Assembly: GCA_017643495.1 (NCBI GenBank)
Contig: JAEPNK010000001.1
Span: 415,623-479,622 of the forward strand
DNA length: 64,000 nucleotides
Direction: 5' to 3'
Origin: Rhizobiaceae bacterium
GTDB lineage: Bacteria > Pseudomonadota > Alphaproteobacteria > Rhizobiales > Rhizobiaceae
In this document: piece by piece, positions 1 through 10,536 of the stretch
Position numbering within the stretch: the stretch's first letter is position 1
How the letters are laid out: the number at the start of each line of letters is the position of its first letter
The notes under the pieces: model-generated
Seen by the model: the letters and a program-made list of their open reading frames with translations, nothing else
Database searches by the model: none
Told to the model about the DNA's origin: nothing
Position numbers and translations under genes: made by a program

Positions 1-104
1 ATTTCCGCTCAAACGCAGGCCCGATGATCCGGGAGTACATCCGGACAAGATTGCTGACGGGAAAAAGAAGGGGTTTGGGCTTTTCTGACGTATTTACCCA
101 GCCT
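1..104. other. left-edge flank, unassigned
   Basis: This stretch lies downstream of the mutS stop codon. Two plus-strand frames enter from the left edge already open. One closes with TGA at 86-88 and the other with TAG at 117-119, inside the antisense of mutS. Either could be the last codons of a gene converging on mutS, but about 30 residues are not enough to recognise a family. I see no convincing terminator here. Confidence 0.2.
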
Positions 105-2816
105 CTACTTTTTGAGTAGCGCCTTGAGTTCGTAAAGTTTGTCGAGCGCTTCACGCGGCGTCAATTCATCCGGTGAAAGGGCAGAAACAGCTTCGTCAAG
201 CGCGCTGTTGCCCTGCTTCTGGGTAGTTTGAAGACTGGCACTTGCAGAAAATAGCGGCAAATCATCAATCAGCGTTCGGGCGGGATTCTCACGTTCCGTA
301 TTCTCTAGCTGCTCCAGAACGGTGCGCGCACGCACAATGACGGCTTCCGGCAAACCGGCAAGTCTCGCCACCTGAATGCCGTAAGAGCGGTCAGCTGTCC
401 CTGCCACCACTTCGTGAAGGAAAACCACGTCACCTTCCCATTCACGCACCTTCATCGTGACATTAGAAAGTCTCGATAGCGGTTCGGAAAGAGAAGTCAG
501 CTCGTGATAATGCGTGGCAAAAAGTGTCCGGCAACGGTTTTGCTCATGCAAATGCTCGATTGCCGCCCATGCGATTGAAAGCCCGTCAAATGTCGCAGTA
601 CCCCTTCCAATCTCATCAAGAATGACAAACGAACGTGGCCCGGCCTGATTGAGGATGGCCGCCGTTTCTACCATTTCAACCATGAAGGTGGAGCGCCCTC
701 GGGCAAGATCATCAGCAGCCCCCACCCGGCTGAACAACCGGTCCACTATACCCACATGGGCAGTGGTCGCCGGCACATAAGCCCCCATTTGTGCAAGGAT
801 GATGATAATCGCATTTTGGCGAAGGAATGTTGACTTGCCGCCCATGTTTGGCCCGGTCAGCAGCCATAACCCTCCCCCGTCTTCAACGGTCTGCGCGCCG
901 ATACTGCAATCATTCGCAACAAACGGATTTTGCCCCTCTTTTTGCAGGACCTGTTCGATAACCGGATGACGACCGCCCACCACATCAAATCCCAGGCTTT
1001 CATCAACCCGCGGGCGACAATAGCCATGGACATCAGCAAGTGTTGCCATTGCCTGCGCTACATCCAGTACCGCCACGGCATCCGCTGCCCCTGAAATTCC
1101 GCCGGTTTCATCGAGAACAGCAGCAACAAGTTCAGCAAAGACCTGCAGCTCGATTTCAAGCGCCCTTCCCGCAGCATTGGCAATCCGGCTTTCAAGGTCT
1201 GCCAGTTCTGTTGTCGTGAACCGCATCGCATTTGCAAGGGTCTGGCGATGGATGAACCGGCTCTTGGCCTCGCCCTCGGTCAGGCTGGCTGCATTCAATG
1301 CCGTGACTTCAATGAAATAACCAAGGACATTGTTGTGCCGGATTTTAAGCGATTTAACTCCGGTTTCTTCGGCATACTGCGCTTGCATGCCGGCGATTAC
1401 TCGTCGACTTTCATCCCTTAACTTGCGCAACTCATCCAGTTCGCCGTTTGCGCCTTCGCGCACCAGGCCCCCATCACGTGCAAGTAGGGGCAATTCATCT
1501 GCAAGCACCGCCTCCAACTGCTCCAGGAGATTTCGGGACAGTTTGCAGACTTTTTCGCCCGCGCGAATGAATTCGTCTGGCAGATTGTCGAACTGCGCGA
1601 GCATGGAGCCAAGTTCAAAAGCCACATTCATGCCACTGCGAATTGCAGAAAGGTCGCGAGGGCCGCCGCGATTGAGAGAGAGGCGCTGGAGCGCGCGGGC
1701 CATGTCCGGCATACGCCGGACAATCTCCGTCATCTCACCACGAAGGCCGGGATTGTCCATCAGGAAAGAGATGCTGTCCTGTCGTTTCCCGATAGCGTTC
1801 GGTTGTTTGAGGGGGCTCATCATCCTTGCCATGAGCAGGCGTGATCCGGCTGCACTGGCAGTGCGGTTTATCGCACTGAAAAGAGAGCCCTGCCTGCTTC
1901 CGCCAAGCGTCTGTGTAAGCTCCAGGTTTGCCCTTGTGGCTGCATCGATGAACAGTGTTTCGCCGGCATCTTCACGCAGAGGCCTCTGCAAACGGGGACG
2001 CTCCCCAATCTGGGTTTTCTCGACATAGGCCAGAATGGCACCTGCAGCAGCAACCTCGGCACGCGTAAAACTGCCGAAACCGTCAAGCGACTTCACGCCA
2101 AAATAGCTTTTCAGTCGCTCACCTGCCCTTTGGCTGTCAAAAAATGGTGGCGCCTCAAGGGTAATGGACCGTTCGTCAAGATCGAGCAGCGCCCGAAAGC
2201 CTTCGTCATGGTACAGTGTTTCGGAGAGAACAAGTTCGCGTGCCTCAATCCGGGCAAGCGTTGCGCTGACAGTTTCTCTGGTGATCGCCGTGACCCGGAA
2301 ATCTCCGGTCGAAATATCCACCCAGGATAGCGCAAGTTCTGATCCGTCTTCACCGGTTTTCACTCTCGCAAGCGTTGCCAGATGATTTGAAACAGACGCC
2401 TCAAGAAGTTTTTCCTCGGTAATTGTACCAGGCGTTACCAGGCGAACAACCTCGCGCTGAACCACTGCCTTCGAGCCGCGCTTTTTTGCTTCCGCCGGGT
2501 CTTCCGTTTGTTCGCAAACCGCAACACGATACCCTTTGGCAATCAGTTTCTGGAGATAATCTTCGGCGGCATGAACAGGCACGCCGCACATGGGTATGTC
2601 TTCACCCAGATACTTGCCTCGTTTGGTAAGCGTTATGCCAAGCGCACGGGAAGCTTCTTCCGCATCATCAAAAAACAACTCGTAAAAATCGCCCATGCGG
2701 TAGAAAAGCAGGGAATCGGGATTGACTGCCTTGATTTCTATATACTGCTGCATCATCGGCGTTGCGCCGCTCTGCACCGTGTCCGGTCCGCGCTTTTTTG
2801 TGGTTTCTGCTGTCAT
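105..2816 (-). CDS. mutS: DNA mismatch repair protein MutS
   Basis: MutS recognises mispaired bases and small loops and starts mismatch repair with MutL. The N-terminal mismatch-binding domain has the GDFYELF motif, whose Phe and Glu contact the mispair. The C-terminal ATPase has Walker [10 protein letters not shown], Walker [11 protein letters not shown] and the following THYHEL segment. The length of about 903 residues is normal for the family. The longest frame begins at a TTG (2819), but the next codon is an ATG with a weak AGG-type site upstream, so ATG at 2816 is preferred. It is the last gene of a minus-strand run. Its position near olsB is familiar from rhizobia. Confidence 0.97.
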   Translation of the reverse strand: MTAETTKKRGPDTVQSGATPMMQQYIEIKAVNPDSLLFYRMGDFYELFFDDAEEASRALGITLTKRGKYLGEDIPMCGVPVHAAEDYLQKLIAKGYRVAVCEQTEDPAEAKKRGSKAVVQREVVRLVTPGTITEEKLLEASVSNHLATLARVKTGEDGSELALSWVDISTGDFRVTAITRETVSATLARIEARELVLSETLYHDEGFRALLDLDERSITLEAPPFFDSQRAGERLKSYFGVKSLDGFGSFTRAEVAAAGAILAYVEKTQIGERPRLQRPLREDAGETLFIDAATRANLELTQTLGGSRQGSLFSAINRTASAAGSRLLMARMMSPLKQPNAIGKRQDSISFLMDNPGLRGEMTEIVRRMPDMARALQRLSLNRGGPRDLSAIRSGMNVAFELGSMLAQFDNLPDEFIRAGEKVCKLSRNLLEQLEAVLADELPLLARDGGLVREGANGELDELRKLRDESRRVIAGMQAQYAEETGVKSLKIRHNNVLGYFIEVTALNAASLTEGEAKSRFIHRQTLANAMRFTTTELADLESRIANAAGRALEIELQVFAELVAAVLDETGGISGAADAVAVLDVAQAMATLADVHGYCRPRVDESLGFDVVGGRHPVIEQVLQKEGQNPFVANDCSIGAQTVEDGGGLWLLTGPNMGGKSTFLRQNAIIIILAQMGAYVPATTAHVGIVDRLFSRVGAADDLARGRSTFMVEMVETAAILNQAGPRSFVILDEIGRGTATFDGLSIAWAAIEHLHEQNRCRTLFATHYHELTSLSEPLSRLSNVTMKVREWEGDVVFLHEVVAGTADRSYGIQVARLAGLPEAVIVRARTVLEQLENTERENPARTLIDDLPLFSASASLQTTQKQGNSALDEAVSALSPDELTPREALDKLYELKALLKK

Positions 2817-2929
2817 CAAGCCTGCCTGTATCGCAAGCCCTTACGATTCCCGAAACAGCGAACAGACGCAAGAACTAGCGAAAATGCTCGCCCGCCATCC
2901 ACAGTATCCCGCAATTTCCCTATAAAAGT

Positions 2930-3784
2930 TCAGTCAGGATTCGCCAAACCGCGATGACGACTGGCATCAGCTCCGTAATAATTCACATAGCGCGGATTAA
3001 TGGCAGATACCGGTAGCACGACAAGAATGTCTATGGTGCCAAAGTCGGGATCAGGGACGGCGTGGCTGGCAAACTTCGCACCCAGCCTCAAATATCCCTT
3101 GATGAGAGGAGGAAGACTGGCAAGGGCCCGTTTTTGAGTCACTTCGCCCATCGTGAATTGCCGCAACGGTACGGCATTCCTGCCAAGTGCAGGTGTGTCC
3201 CACTCCGGCTGGCAAAGCGCATGTTCCCCAAGAAATCCAAGTCCTGGTCCGATTTTCTCGAAATTGTTCGCCTGGAAGGATGCACACCCCACCATCACAT
3301 CGGCTTTTTGCTTCAGTGCATAGGCCCATGTACCGTGCCACATGAGTTCCATTGTTCGTTTTTCGCGGTAAGCAGGCAGTATGCAGGAGCGGCCAAGCTC
3401 CATGAAACGCTGCTGCGGAAACTTTTCCGCCAATGCTTCAAGATCGAACTCGGGTTGCGAATAGAAAGGTGGCTTTTTCTCCAGTGCCGATTTGACAAAA
3501 AAGCGCTGGGTACCAACAATTCTGGACACACTGCCAACCGGCTTGTCGATCACAAGCAAATGGTCGCAAACCTTGTCATGGGCATCCTTTTCACGCCGCG
3601 TAAGAAATCGTGCAGGGTTTTTCCGTGCAGACATTTCTTCACAAAAGACCTTGTATCGAACACGTTGGGCTTCCCGTATCTCATTGCCGGTGACAGCAAG
3701 ACGGGTGGAAAGCGTACCAATGTTGCCCGATATTTCCGCCAAGCTGGCAGGAGTGTCTTCTTGGACTGGGATTGCTATGTTCAT
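2930..3784 (-). CDS. olsB: L-ornithine N-alpha-acyltransferase (OlsB type, GNAT fold)
   Basis: OlsB transfers a 3-hydroxyacyl chain from acyl carrier protein to ornithine, giving lyso-ornithine lipid, the first step to phosphorus-free ornithine lipids of the membrane. The 284-residue protein has the family hallmarks: RYKVFCEEM near residue 43, DHLLVID, the GRSCILP segment and the C-terminal FGTIDILVVLP region. These proteins were once annotated as hemolysin-like. I recall the same mutS neighbourhood in Sinorhizobium. No olsA-like acyltransferase is in the window, so the second step must be encoded elsewhere. Ornithine lipids are typically made under phosphate limitation, but I did not find a clear Pho box upstream. 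Confidence 0.85.
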   Translation of the reverse strand: MNIAIPVQEDTPASLAEISGNIGTLSTRLAVTGNEIREAQRVRYKVFCEEMSARKNPARFLTRREKDAHDKVCDHLLVIDKPVGSVSRIVGTQRFFVKSALEKKPPFYSQPEFDLEALAEKFPQQRFMELGRSCILPAYREKRTMELMWHGTWAYALKQKADVMVGCASFQANNFEKIGPGLGFLGEHALCQPEWDTPALGRNAVPLRQFTMGEVTQKRALASLPPLIKGYLRLGAKFASHAVPDPDFGTIDILVVLPVSAINPRYVNYYGADASRHRGLANPD

Positions 3785-3853
3785 GGCAGGAAGTCTTAAA
3801 ACCGTTCAAGGTCAGAGATATGATCAGCCTTGGATAATGGGAATGTACGACAA

Positions 3854-6295
3854 TTACATGTCAACCTTCCCTTGAACAACAACGTCAAGCAATCGGGATG
3901 GCTCCAGCGGCTTAGTCAAAAACCCGTCAGCGCCTGCCCTGTCTGTTGCGATGCGTGTATCCTGTTGTTCATCGGCTGTCAGTATGTATACGGGCACTTT
4001 TTCTTCGCCAATATTCTTCTCGCGGGCGCGGATCTCCCTCAGGGCATCAAGCCCGTCCATGACAGGCATCTGCAAATCCATCAATATCACCTCGAAAGCT
4101 TCGTTATCAAGCCGCTCGAGCCACAAGGAAACCGCCTCTGCCCCGTTATGCGCACGGGTAACAACATGACCTGCTTTTTCAAGTATTGTACGGGCTAACA
4201 GCGCATTGATATCATTGTCTTCTGCCAGAAGGATACGCTTGCTCTCTGTCAGCATTGCCGACGGATTATTAGTCACAGAACCGGTTGCCGCCAGTTTTTC
4301 TTCAGGCCCGCCACGCTCACGACCGGTTACTACATTGATGAACGAAGCCCTGCGCACGGGCTTGATCAGATATCCATCAAACCCGTTTTCAAGATATTCC
4401 TTGAGATGCTCCCGCTCTTCCGGTTCAACCAAAATGATTTTGCGCGTTTCCGGAAAACGCAACACTTGCTGCAAGCCATCTTCATCCCGGAAGGTTTCGC
4501 TTGCATCACCTGCCTTAGTTTTATTACCGGCTAAAACAACATCCTGGTCAATCAGCAGAATATTTCCGGATGCAATCTGCTGTTTCTGAAGTTCTGAAAT
4601 GCTTTCCATGCTTGTGGCAATGCCGGACTGGTCCGCGACATATCCACTGAGCATATGTTGCTCAAAAGGGCTGCCTCCCAGCAAGAAAACCTGCCTGCCC
4701 TCCAACAGGTTGCTTTCCCTGTTTTCATCCCTTCTTGAAACAAGGGGAACATCAATCACAAATGAAAACTCCGAGCCCTTTTCCGGAATGCTTGACAGGG
4801 ATATTTCACCGCCCATCGCCGCAACAATACTGCGGGAAATTGCCAGTCCAAGTCCAGCGCCGCCATGCTCACGCGTACTCTTCTGGTCAGCCTGCGCAAA
4901 TTCCTCAAAAATCAGTTTCTGGTCAGCGGGGTCAATACCCGGCCCACTATCCCGAACAGTAAACTGCAAAGCCACCAGATTGGTACCTTCCACTTGTTCT
5001 GCCGGACACGAAACTTCCAGATGAACCCCGCCAGATTGCGTAAACTTGACAGCATTTCCAACCAGGTTGATCAACACCTGGCGCAAACGGTTTCCGTCTG
5101 CTTCCACATATTCAGGAACACCGGGAGCAATACGGGAAGAAATGGAAATTGATTTTGCGTGGGCACGGGACGCCAGCAATTCGCAAACATTTTCAGACAA
5201 TCGCCCCGGATTGATCTCGGAAGGCTTCAGTTCGATCTTGCCGGCTTCCACCACCGACATGTCGAGTATGTCCTCGATCAGCGTCAGAAGGGCTGAACCC
5301 GAATCCCTAACAGCTTCAACATAACTGTTCTGTTCCGCTGTCAGCGACGTATCGCCAAGCAGGCCCGACATTCCAAGAATACCGTTCAGCGGTGTGCGCA
5401 TTTCATGGGAAACATTGGCAAGAAAACGGGACTTGGCCTGACTGGCAGCCTCTGCCCGTTCGCTTGCATCCCGCAAATCTCTCTCAATCTGTTTTTGTCG
5501 CGTTATGTCGCGTGCCATGGTTCGAAGGGAGGTTTCGCCAGTCTGGTCATTGCGAACCGGAAGATCGAGCCAGGCAAACCATCGTTCTGTATCACGAACC
5601 TGGAGTTTGACCTCTCGCAACTGCAACATGTTGGCGATGTTATGGTTGTCTGTATCCGTACGGTGTATTTCCTCAAGAAACCGCGGCTCGAAAAACTGGC
5701 CGATCATCTGCTCTGCGGAAAGCTGGAAAGTACGGGCGAAACTTTCATTGATATGGGAGACCCGGCCCTGTCCATCACGAAGCATCATCAGGTCACCGAA
5801 TGCCTCGGCAAGACTGCGATACCTTTCTTCACTCTCCCGCAATTCCCAGACACGATCCTGCAATTCTTCCACTTCCGCATCGTGGCCTGCGGCATGGCTC
5901 TTACCAGAGAGCCTTTCCCGCCTGATTTCGTGTCGCGACACAAGGTATGAAACAAGCAGGATACTTGCGAGCAGGACAAATAACAGGAATTGCACCCACC
6001 CTTCTGACAAGACAGCACCACCGAGTGACACCATCACACCTGCAATTGTCAGGCAAAGCTGAATACTCCGAGAAAACCTGTTGTCTTTTTTGTTTGGAGA
6101 AGCAGCCTTGCTTTTCTGGCTATTTCTGTCAGGTGACGAATGCTTGGCCGGCAACGCCGCCACTGCATTTTCACGCCGGTCAATCACATTGTCGCGGCCA
6201 GACACACCGGACTTGCCATCAGACTGCATTGCCTGGGCACGGCGACGGATTTCACCCGGTGCATATCTTCTTTCCGCATGCATTGGCGCAGACAT
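3854..6295 (-). CDS. hybrid sensor histidine kinase with PAS, kinase core and two receiver domains
   Basis: This is a membrane-bound sensor kinase. Two hydrophobic segments lie near residues 75-115 and are followed by a PAS domain (about 150-265). The HisKA region has the phospho-acceptor His in ANVSHEMRTPLNGILG. The HATPase domain has the N box (LINLVGNAVKFT), DSGPGID and GAGLGLAIS. Two receiver domains follow. The first lacks the usual acidic pair but keeps YLIKP. The second is canonical, with AEDND, LMDLQMP, ILTAD and FLTKPL. The longest frame starts at TTG 6337. I chose ATG 6295 behind GAAGGGA, although the spacing is short and ATG 6283 is possible. The partner regulator and signal cannot be told from the sequence. 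Confidence 0.88.
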   Translation of the reverse strand: MSAPMHAERRYAPGEIRRRAQAMQSDGKSGVSGRDNVIDRRENAVAALPAKHSSPDRNSQKSKAASPNKKDNRFSRSIQLCLTIAGVMVSLGGAVLSEGWVQFLLFVLLASILLVSYLVSRHEIRRERLSGKSHAAGHDAEVEELQDRVWELRESEERYRSLAEAFGDLMMLRDGQGRVSHINESFARTFQLSAEQMIGQFFEPRFLEEIHRTDTDNHNIANMLQLREVKLQVRDTERWFAWLDLPVRNDQTGETSLRTMARDITRQKQIERDLRDASERAEAASQAKSRFLANVSHEMRTPLNGILGMSGLLGDTSLTAEQNSYVEAVRDSGSALLTLIEDILDMSVVEAGKIELKPSEINPGRLSENVCELLASRAHAKSISISSRIAPGVPEYVEADGNRLRQVLINLVGNAVKFTQSGGVHLEVSCPAEQVEGTNLVALQFTVRDSGPGIDPADQKLIFEEFAQADQKSTREHGGAGLGLAISRSIVAAMGGEISLSSIPEKGSEFSFVIDVPLVSRRDENRESNLLEGRQVFLLGGSPFEQHMLSGYVADQSGIATSMESISELQKQQIASGNILLIDQDVVLAGNKTKAGDASETFRDEDGLQQVLRFPETRKIILVEPEEREHLKEYLENGFDGYLIKPVRRASFINVVTGRERGGPEEKLAATGSVTNNPSAMLTESKRILLAEDNDINALLARTILEKAGHVVTRAHNGAEAVSLWLERLDNEAFEVILMDLQMPVMDGLDALREIRAREKNIGEEKVPVYILTADEQQDTRIATDRAGADGFLTKPLEPSRLLDVVVQGKVDM

Positions 6296-6404
6296 TCCCT
6301 TCAGGAAAGCCGGATTGGCTTTGGGCAAGCTTTGCAAAACTAGATTTAGATTGGGTAAAGCCCATGTCCGGGCATCGCAAAAACCTGCCGGATCCGATCA
6401 TCTA

Positions 6405-7934
6405 TCAGGCAGCAACCGAAAGACGTTCTCCGGCGCTTCGGTAGGCGATTGCTTCGGCAAGATGTACACGTCCCACTGTTTGGGACCCATCGAGATCAGC
6501 AATCGTGCGGGCAACTTTCAAAATACGATGATATGCCCGTGCAGAAAATTTCAGGCTCTCTGCAACTTCTCTCAGAAGACGCTCTCCTCCTGCATCCGGC
6601 GCTCCAATTGTTTCAGCCAGTGAAGCGGAAGCCTGTGCGTTGGTTCGGCAAGCAACACCCATCTGCGAAAACCGTTCGGCCTGCAGTTTTCTTGCCTGTG
6701 CAACGCGGTCCGCAACGATTGCTGAATTCTCGCTTGCACGACGGCCTATCATGTCAGCAGCACTGACTGCCGGAACCTCTACCCTGAGATCAATCCGGTC
6801 TATCAACGGTCCGGAAATGCGGGCCTGGTAATCGGCGGCACACCGGTCTCCTCGCTTGCAGGTGTAGCCCGGTTCACCGGCCATCCCGCAACGACAGGGA
6901 TTCATCGCTGCAACAAGCTGAAATCGCGACGGATAGGTAATTCGGTGATTGGCCCGGGCGATCGAGGTCTCACCCGTTTCGATCGGCTGGCGCAAACTGT
7001 CCAGAACCTGTGGTGAAAACTCGGGGAACTCGTCAAGGAAAAGAATGCCGTTATGGGCAAGCGAGACTTCTCCCGGCCGCGCCTTTACACCACCTCCAAC
7101 CATTGCCGCCATCGATGCGGAATGGTGGGGCGCGCGAAAAGGGCGACGGTTGGTAAGTTGTCCGTTTGAAAGCTCGCCTGCTATGGATGAAACCATTGAA
7201 ATTTCAAGCAGCTCTGCAGGCGTAAGGTCTGGTAAAATTCCGGGCAGCCGTGCTGCCAGCATGGATTTCCCTGAACCGGGCGGACCTACCATGAGCAGGT
7301 TGTGACCTCCGGCAGCGGCAATTTCAAGCGCCCTTCTTGCGGTTTCCTGTCCCATGATATCAGCCATGTCTGGCAGAACGGTTCTGGCTTGTTCGACAGC
7401 GGGCACGGGCCTGGTCAAAACCTGGGTTCCACGAAAATGATTGGCCAGTGAAACCAGGCTCGCCGGTGACAATATCTCCATGTCCCGGTCTGCCCAAGCA
7501 GCCTCGCTGCCACAGACCTTGGGGCAAATCAGGCCCTTGCCCTGTGCGTTGGCCCCTATGGCAGCAGGAAGGGCACCCGACACTGGTGCGAGCGAGCCGT
7601 CGAGGGAAAGTTCTCCCATCACGACAAAGCCATCTAGTGCATCGGAAGGGATAGCCCCCAGGGCAGCCATCAAACCGAGTGCAATCGGCAGGTCATAATG
7701 GCTCCCCTCCTTTGGCAGGTCGGCAGGCGCCAGATTGACGGTTACCCGTTTGATGGGCAATGACAGGCCCGAAGCGTGAAGGGCAGCCTGCACCCGCTCG
7801 CGGCTTTCGGCAACTGCCTTGTCCGGCAAGCCGACAATTGAGAAGTGAAACTTTCCGGGGGCAACCATGACCTGAACATCAACGGGCAAAGCCTCAATGC
7901 CCCTGAAAGCGATAGTGTGTACCCGTGAGACCAT
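6405..7934 (-). CDS. yifB: YifB/ComM-type Mg-chelatase-like AAA ATPase
   Basis: The 509-residue protein matches the YifB/ComM family in length and motifs. The N-terminal LonC-like domain begins MVSRVHTIAFRGIEA and contains the VGLPDKAVAESRERV segment. The AAA core has Walker A GPPGSGKSMLAARL, Walker B ILFLDEFPEF and the conserved AMNPCRCG. The C-terminal domain ends with the AEAIAYR segment. ComM promotes branch migration during integration of transformed DNA in some bacteria; the role in alphaproteobacteria is less clear. It starts with ATG and stands alone between the sensor kinase and the divergent cyclase gene. Confidence 0.93.
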   Translation of the reverse strand: MVSRVHTIAFRGIEALPVDVQVMVAPGKFHFSIVGLPDKAVAESRERVQAALHASGLSLPIKRVTVNLAPADLPKEGSHYDLPIALGLMAALGAIPSDALDGFVVMGELSLDGSLAPVSGALPAAIGANAQGKGLICPKVCGSEAAWADRDMEILSPASLVSLANHFRGTQVLTRPVPAVEQARTVLPDMADIMGQETARRALEIAAAGGHNLLMVGPPGSGKSMLAARLPGILPDLTPAELLEISMVSSIAGELSNGQLTNRRPFRAPHHSASMAAMVGGGVKARPGEVSLAHNGILFLDEFPEFSPQVLDSLRQPIETGETSIARANHRITYPSRFQLVAAMNPCRCGMAGEPGYTCKRGDRCAADYQARISGPLIDRIDLRVEVPAVSAADMIGRRASENSAIVADRVAQARKLQAERFSQMGVACRTNAQASASLAETIGAPDAGGERLLREVAESLKFSARAYHRILKVARTIADLDGSQTVGRVHLAEAIAYRSAGERLSVAA

Positions 7935-8089
7935 GACAAAGCTCCCCTCATGCAGAAGATTAAAGCAGAATCTTTGTCTGTCAAGAACAAAAAGGGAACA
8001 TTTCTCTCCGGGATATCATCATGAAGTGATACCTGCCATGGTGACACTTGTGCTATGTATCCGGCATCAGAAGAGGCAAGCTTTATCCG

Positions 8090-9490
8090 GTGAAGTTCAG
8101 AGAATATATCAGCGAACATTTTCTCACATCTCGCGATCTGAAATCCCTGCCAGACCGGGTCCGGGAAACATTGCGGGCACGCGAGCGCGCCAATGAGATC
8201 CTCGTGCGCATCATACAGCTGGCCATTGTGTTGATGTTCTCGGTTCTCTACGGTCTGGCCACAAAAACCGGGCAACAGGCCGCGTTCCAGCCGGTGCCCT
8301 ATGTCCTTGCCGCCTATGTCGTTTTCTCGCTTGTCGGGCTTGTCTGGTCCATTCGCACGGAATTGCCCGACTGGTCTGTATATGGCTCGATCCTGCTTGA
8401 TTTCTCTCTGCTGTATCTGCTGATCGTGAGTTTTCATATCCAGTATGAACAACCTGCCTCGTTCATCCTGAAAGCCCCGACTCTGCTCTATGTCTTTATT
8501 TTCATCTCGCTCCGCGCCTTGAGGCTCGAGTGGAAATATGTTGCAGCCGCAGGGTTTGTTGGGGCGACAGGCTGGCTGCTTGTGGTGCTCTACGTCACCA
8601 ATATCGAGCCTGAAAACACCATGATCACCCGTTCCTATGTGCAGTACCTGACATCCAATTCAATTCTGATTGGTGCTGAAGTTGACAAGATCATTTCCAT
8701 CCTTGCCGTCACTGCGGTTCTCACACTTGTGGTGAACAGTTCAAGCAACTTGCTTATCACTGCCGTAACCGAGGAAGCCGCAGCCAAGGATTTTTCCAGG
8801 TTTTTCGATGCTTCCGTTGCCAGGGGTATCCGTTCCAGCAAGCAGGCACTTGAAGCAGGCAAGGGAGAGCGGCGTACCGCAGCAATCATCAATATTGATA
8901 TTCGCGGCTTTTCGACCCTGGCGGCAAACCGCGAACCGTCGGAAGTCATGCAGATACTTTCACGTTACCAGGGAAGGCTGGTTCCTGTTCTCAAGCAACA
9001 CGGCGCAATCATAGACAAGTTCATGGGCGACGGCATCATGGCCACGATCGGCCTTGACGACCCCGCCATCACACATGCCAGAAATGCCGTTGAAGCAGTA
9101 GAGGCTATACTGGCGGATCATGAAAAATGGGGCGAGGAAGAACCCTTCCTCTGTCAGGCAGGTGTCAGGGAGATTGGTATTGGTGTTGCTGCCGGAGAAG
9201 TTTCATTCGGCGCAGTTGGCCAGGAAAACCGTCTGGAAATGACTGTTATCGGCGCGCCTGTAAACATGTCTGCAAAGCTTGAAAAACATAACAAGGCACT
9301 TGGCTCAAAGTGCATAGTTTCAAGGACAGTATGGAATCGTGCGCTGGAAGAAGGCTATGACGGCAACCTGCAGCCACAACTCATTGAACAGGATATCGAG
9401 GGAATTGGTACAAGCCAGGAAATCGCGGTCATTGGCGCAACGCAATTGCCGACAACCGCGGTTACCTCTTCAAGGCCCGCAGGCACCTGA
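8090..9490 (+). CDS. membrane-anchored class III adenylate/guanylate cyclase
   Basis: The N-terminal half carries about five or six hydrophobic helices and the C-terminal half a class III cyclase domain. The two metal-binding aspartates are visible in INIDIRGFS and DKFMGDGIM, and a later GIGVAAGEVSFGAVG segment fits the family. Substrate preference for ATP or GTP cannot be assigned from what I can see, although cAMP is the common product. The start is uncertain: TTG at 8048 opens the frame without a ribosome binding site, while GTG at 8090 has AGAGG about 13 bases upstream. The gene converges on asd with only 14 bases between stops. Confidence 0.82.
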   Translation: MKFREYISEHFLTSRDLKSLPDRVRETLRARERANEILVRIIQLAIVLMFSVLYGLATKTGQQAAFQPVPYVLAAYVVFSLVGLVWSIRTELPDWSVYGSILLDFSLLYLLIVSFHIQYEQPASFILKAPTLLYVFIFISLRALRLEWKYVAAAGFVGATGWLLVVLYVTNIEPENTMITRSYVQYLTSNSILIGAEVDKIISILAVTAVLTLVVNSSSNLLITAVTEEAAAKDFSRFFDASVARGIRSSKQALEAGKGERRTAAIINIDIRGFSTLAANREPSEVMQILSRYQGRLVPVLKQHGAIIDKFMGDGIMATIGLDDPAITHARNAVEAVEAILADHEKWGEEEPFLCQAGVREIGIGVAAGEVSFGAVGQENRLEMTVIGAPVNMSAKLEKHNKALGSKCIVSRTVWNRALEEGYDGNLQPQLIEQDIEGIGTSQEIAVIGATQLPTTAVTSSRPAGT

Positions 9491-9500
9491 AGAGGTTTTC
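9465..9500 (+). terminator. intrinsic terminator of the cyclase gene
   Basis: CCTCTTCA at 9465-9472 pairs with TGAAGAGG at 9488-9495 and is followed by TTTTC. The stem overlaps the cyclase stop codon (TGA 9488-9490) and lies in the gap before the convergent asd gene, so it probably ends transcription from the left. The 15-base loop makes it moderate rather than strong. Confidence 0.6.
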
Positions 9501-9504
9501 CGGA

Positions 9505-10536
9505 TTACGCAGCTTGTCTGGATTTCAGAAGTCCCCGGTTAACGAGAAGTTCTGCGATCTGCACCGTGTTCAGCGCGGCACCCTTGCGCAGGTTGTCGGA
9601 GACCACCCACATGTTGAGACCGTTTTCGATCGTTGCATCCTCGCGGATACGGGAAATGTAGGTTGCATCCTCACCAGCACATTCAACCGGTGTCACATAG
9701 GTTTCCTCGCCCGGATTGTCGACAACCAGGCAACCCGGTGCTTCGCGCAGGATTTCCCTTGCTTCATCCGCGGACAGTTCATTCTCAAACTCGATATTGA
9801 CGGCTTCCGCGTGGCCAACAAAAACCGGAACCCGAACAGCTGTACAGGTTACCTTGATATTCTTGTCCAGCATCTTCTTCGTTTCAGCCAGCACTTTCCA
9901 TTCTTCTTTGGTGTAGCCGTCTTCCATGAACACATCGATATGGGGAATGACGTTGAACGCGATACGTTTCTGGAACACCTCACTCTCGACCGGGTCAGCA
10001 ACAAAGACAGCTCGTGTCTGGTTGAACAATTCGTCCATCGCATCCTTGCCCGCGCCGGAAACGGATTGATAGGTTGATACAACCACCCGTTTGATTTTTG
10101 CCCGGTCATGCAGCGGCTTGAGGGCCACAACAAGTTGCGCCGTGGAACAGTTCGGGTTTGCAATTATGTTTTTCTTTGTAAAACCCTCAATGGCATCAGC
10201 ATTCACCTCGGGAACAATCAGTGGCACATCCTGGTCATAGCGGAAAGCGGAGGAGTTATCGATAACGACACATCCCTGCGCAGCAATCTTTGGTGACCAC
10301 TCAAGAGACGTTTTGCCACCGGCAGACATGAGGGCAATGTCCGTGTCAGAAAAGTCATGGGTATCAAGGGCCTTCACCTTCAGCTTGGAATCTCCGTAGG
10401 AAACTTCCGTACCCTGGCTGCGGCGCGACGCAAGCGGCACTACCGTATCGGCGGGAAACCCCCGTTCAAACAGAATGTCGAGCATCTCGCGCCCCACATT
10501 GCCGGTCGCGCCGATGATTGCGATTTTGTATCCCAT
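9505..10536 (-). CDS. asd: aspartate-semialdehyde dehydrogenase
   Basis: Asd reduces beta-aspartyl phosphate to aspartate semialdehyde with NADPH, the branch point to lysine/diaminopimelate, threonine and methionine. The Rossmann start is KIAIIGATGNVGREML, the catalytic cysteine lies in NPNCSTAQLV, and the SYQSVSGAGK and VPVFVGHAEAVNIEF segments are conserved. The longest frame starts at TTG 10545, but ATG 10536 has AAAGG nine bases upstream and gives 343 residues, the usual size. It has no obvious operon partner, although dapF for the same pathway is at 40.2 kb. Confidence 0.96.
   Translation of the reverse strand: MGYKIAIIGATGNVGREMLDILFERGFPADTVVPLASRRSQGTEVSYGDSKLKVKALDTHDFSDTDIALMSAGGKTSLEWSPKIAAQGCVVIDNSSAFRYDQDVPLIVPEVNADAIEGFTKKNIIANPNCSTAQLVVALKPLHDRAKIKRVVVSTYQSVSGAGKDAMDELFNQTRAVFVADPVESEVFQKRIAFNVIPHIDVFMEDGYTKEEWKVLAETKKMLDKNIKVTCTAVRVPVFVGHAEAVNIEFENELSADEAREILREAPGCLVVDNPGEETYVTPVECAGEDATYISRIREDATIENGLNMWVVSDNLRKGAALNTVQIAELLVNRGLLKSRQAA

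Noticed and set aside
8048-8089. TTG start 14 codons upstream for the cyclase gene
   Set aside because: No ribosome binding site precedes it; GTG 8090 is slightly better supported, although the choice is not firm.
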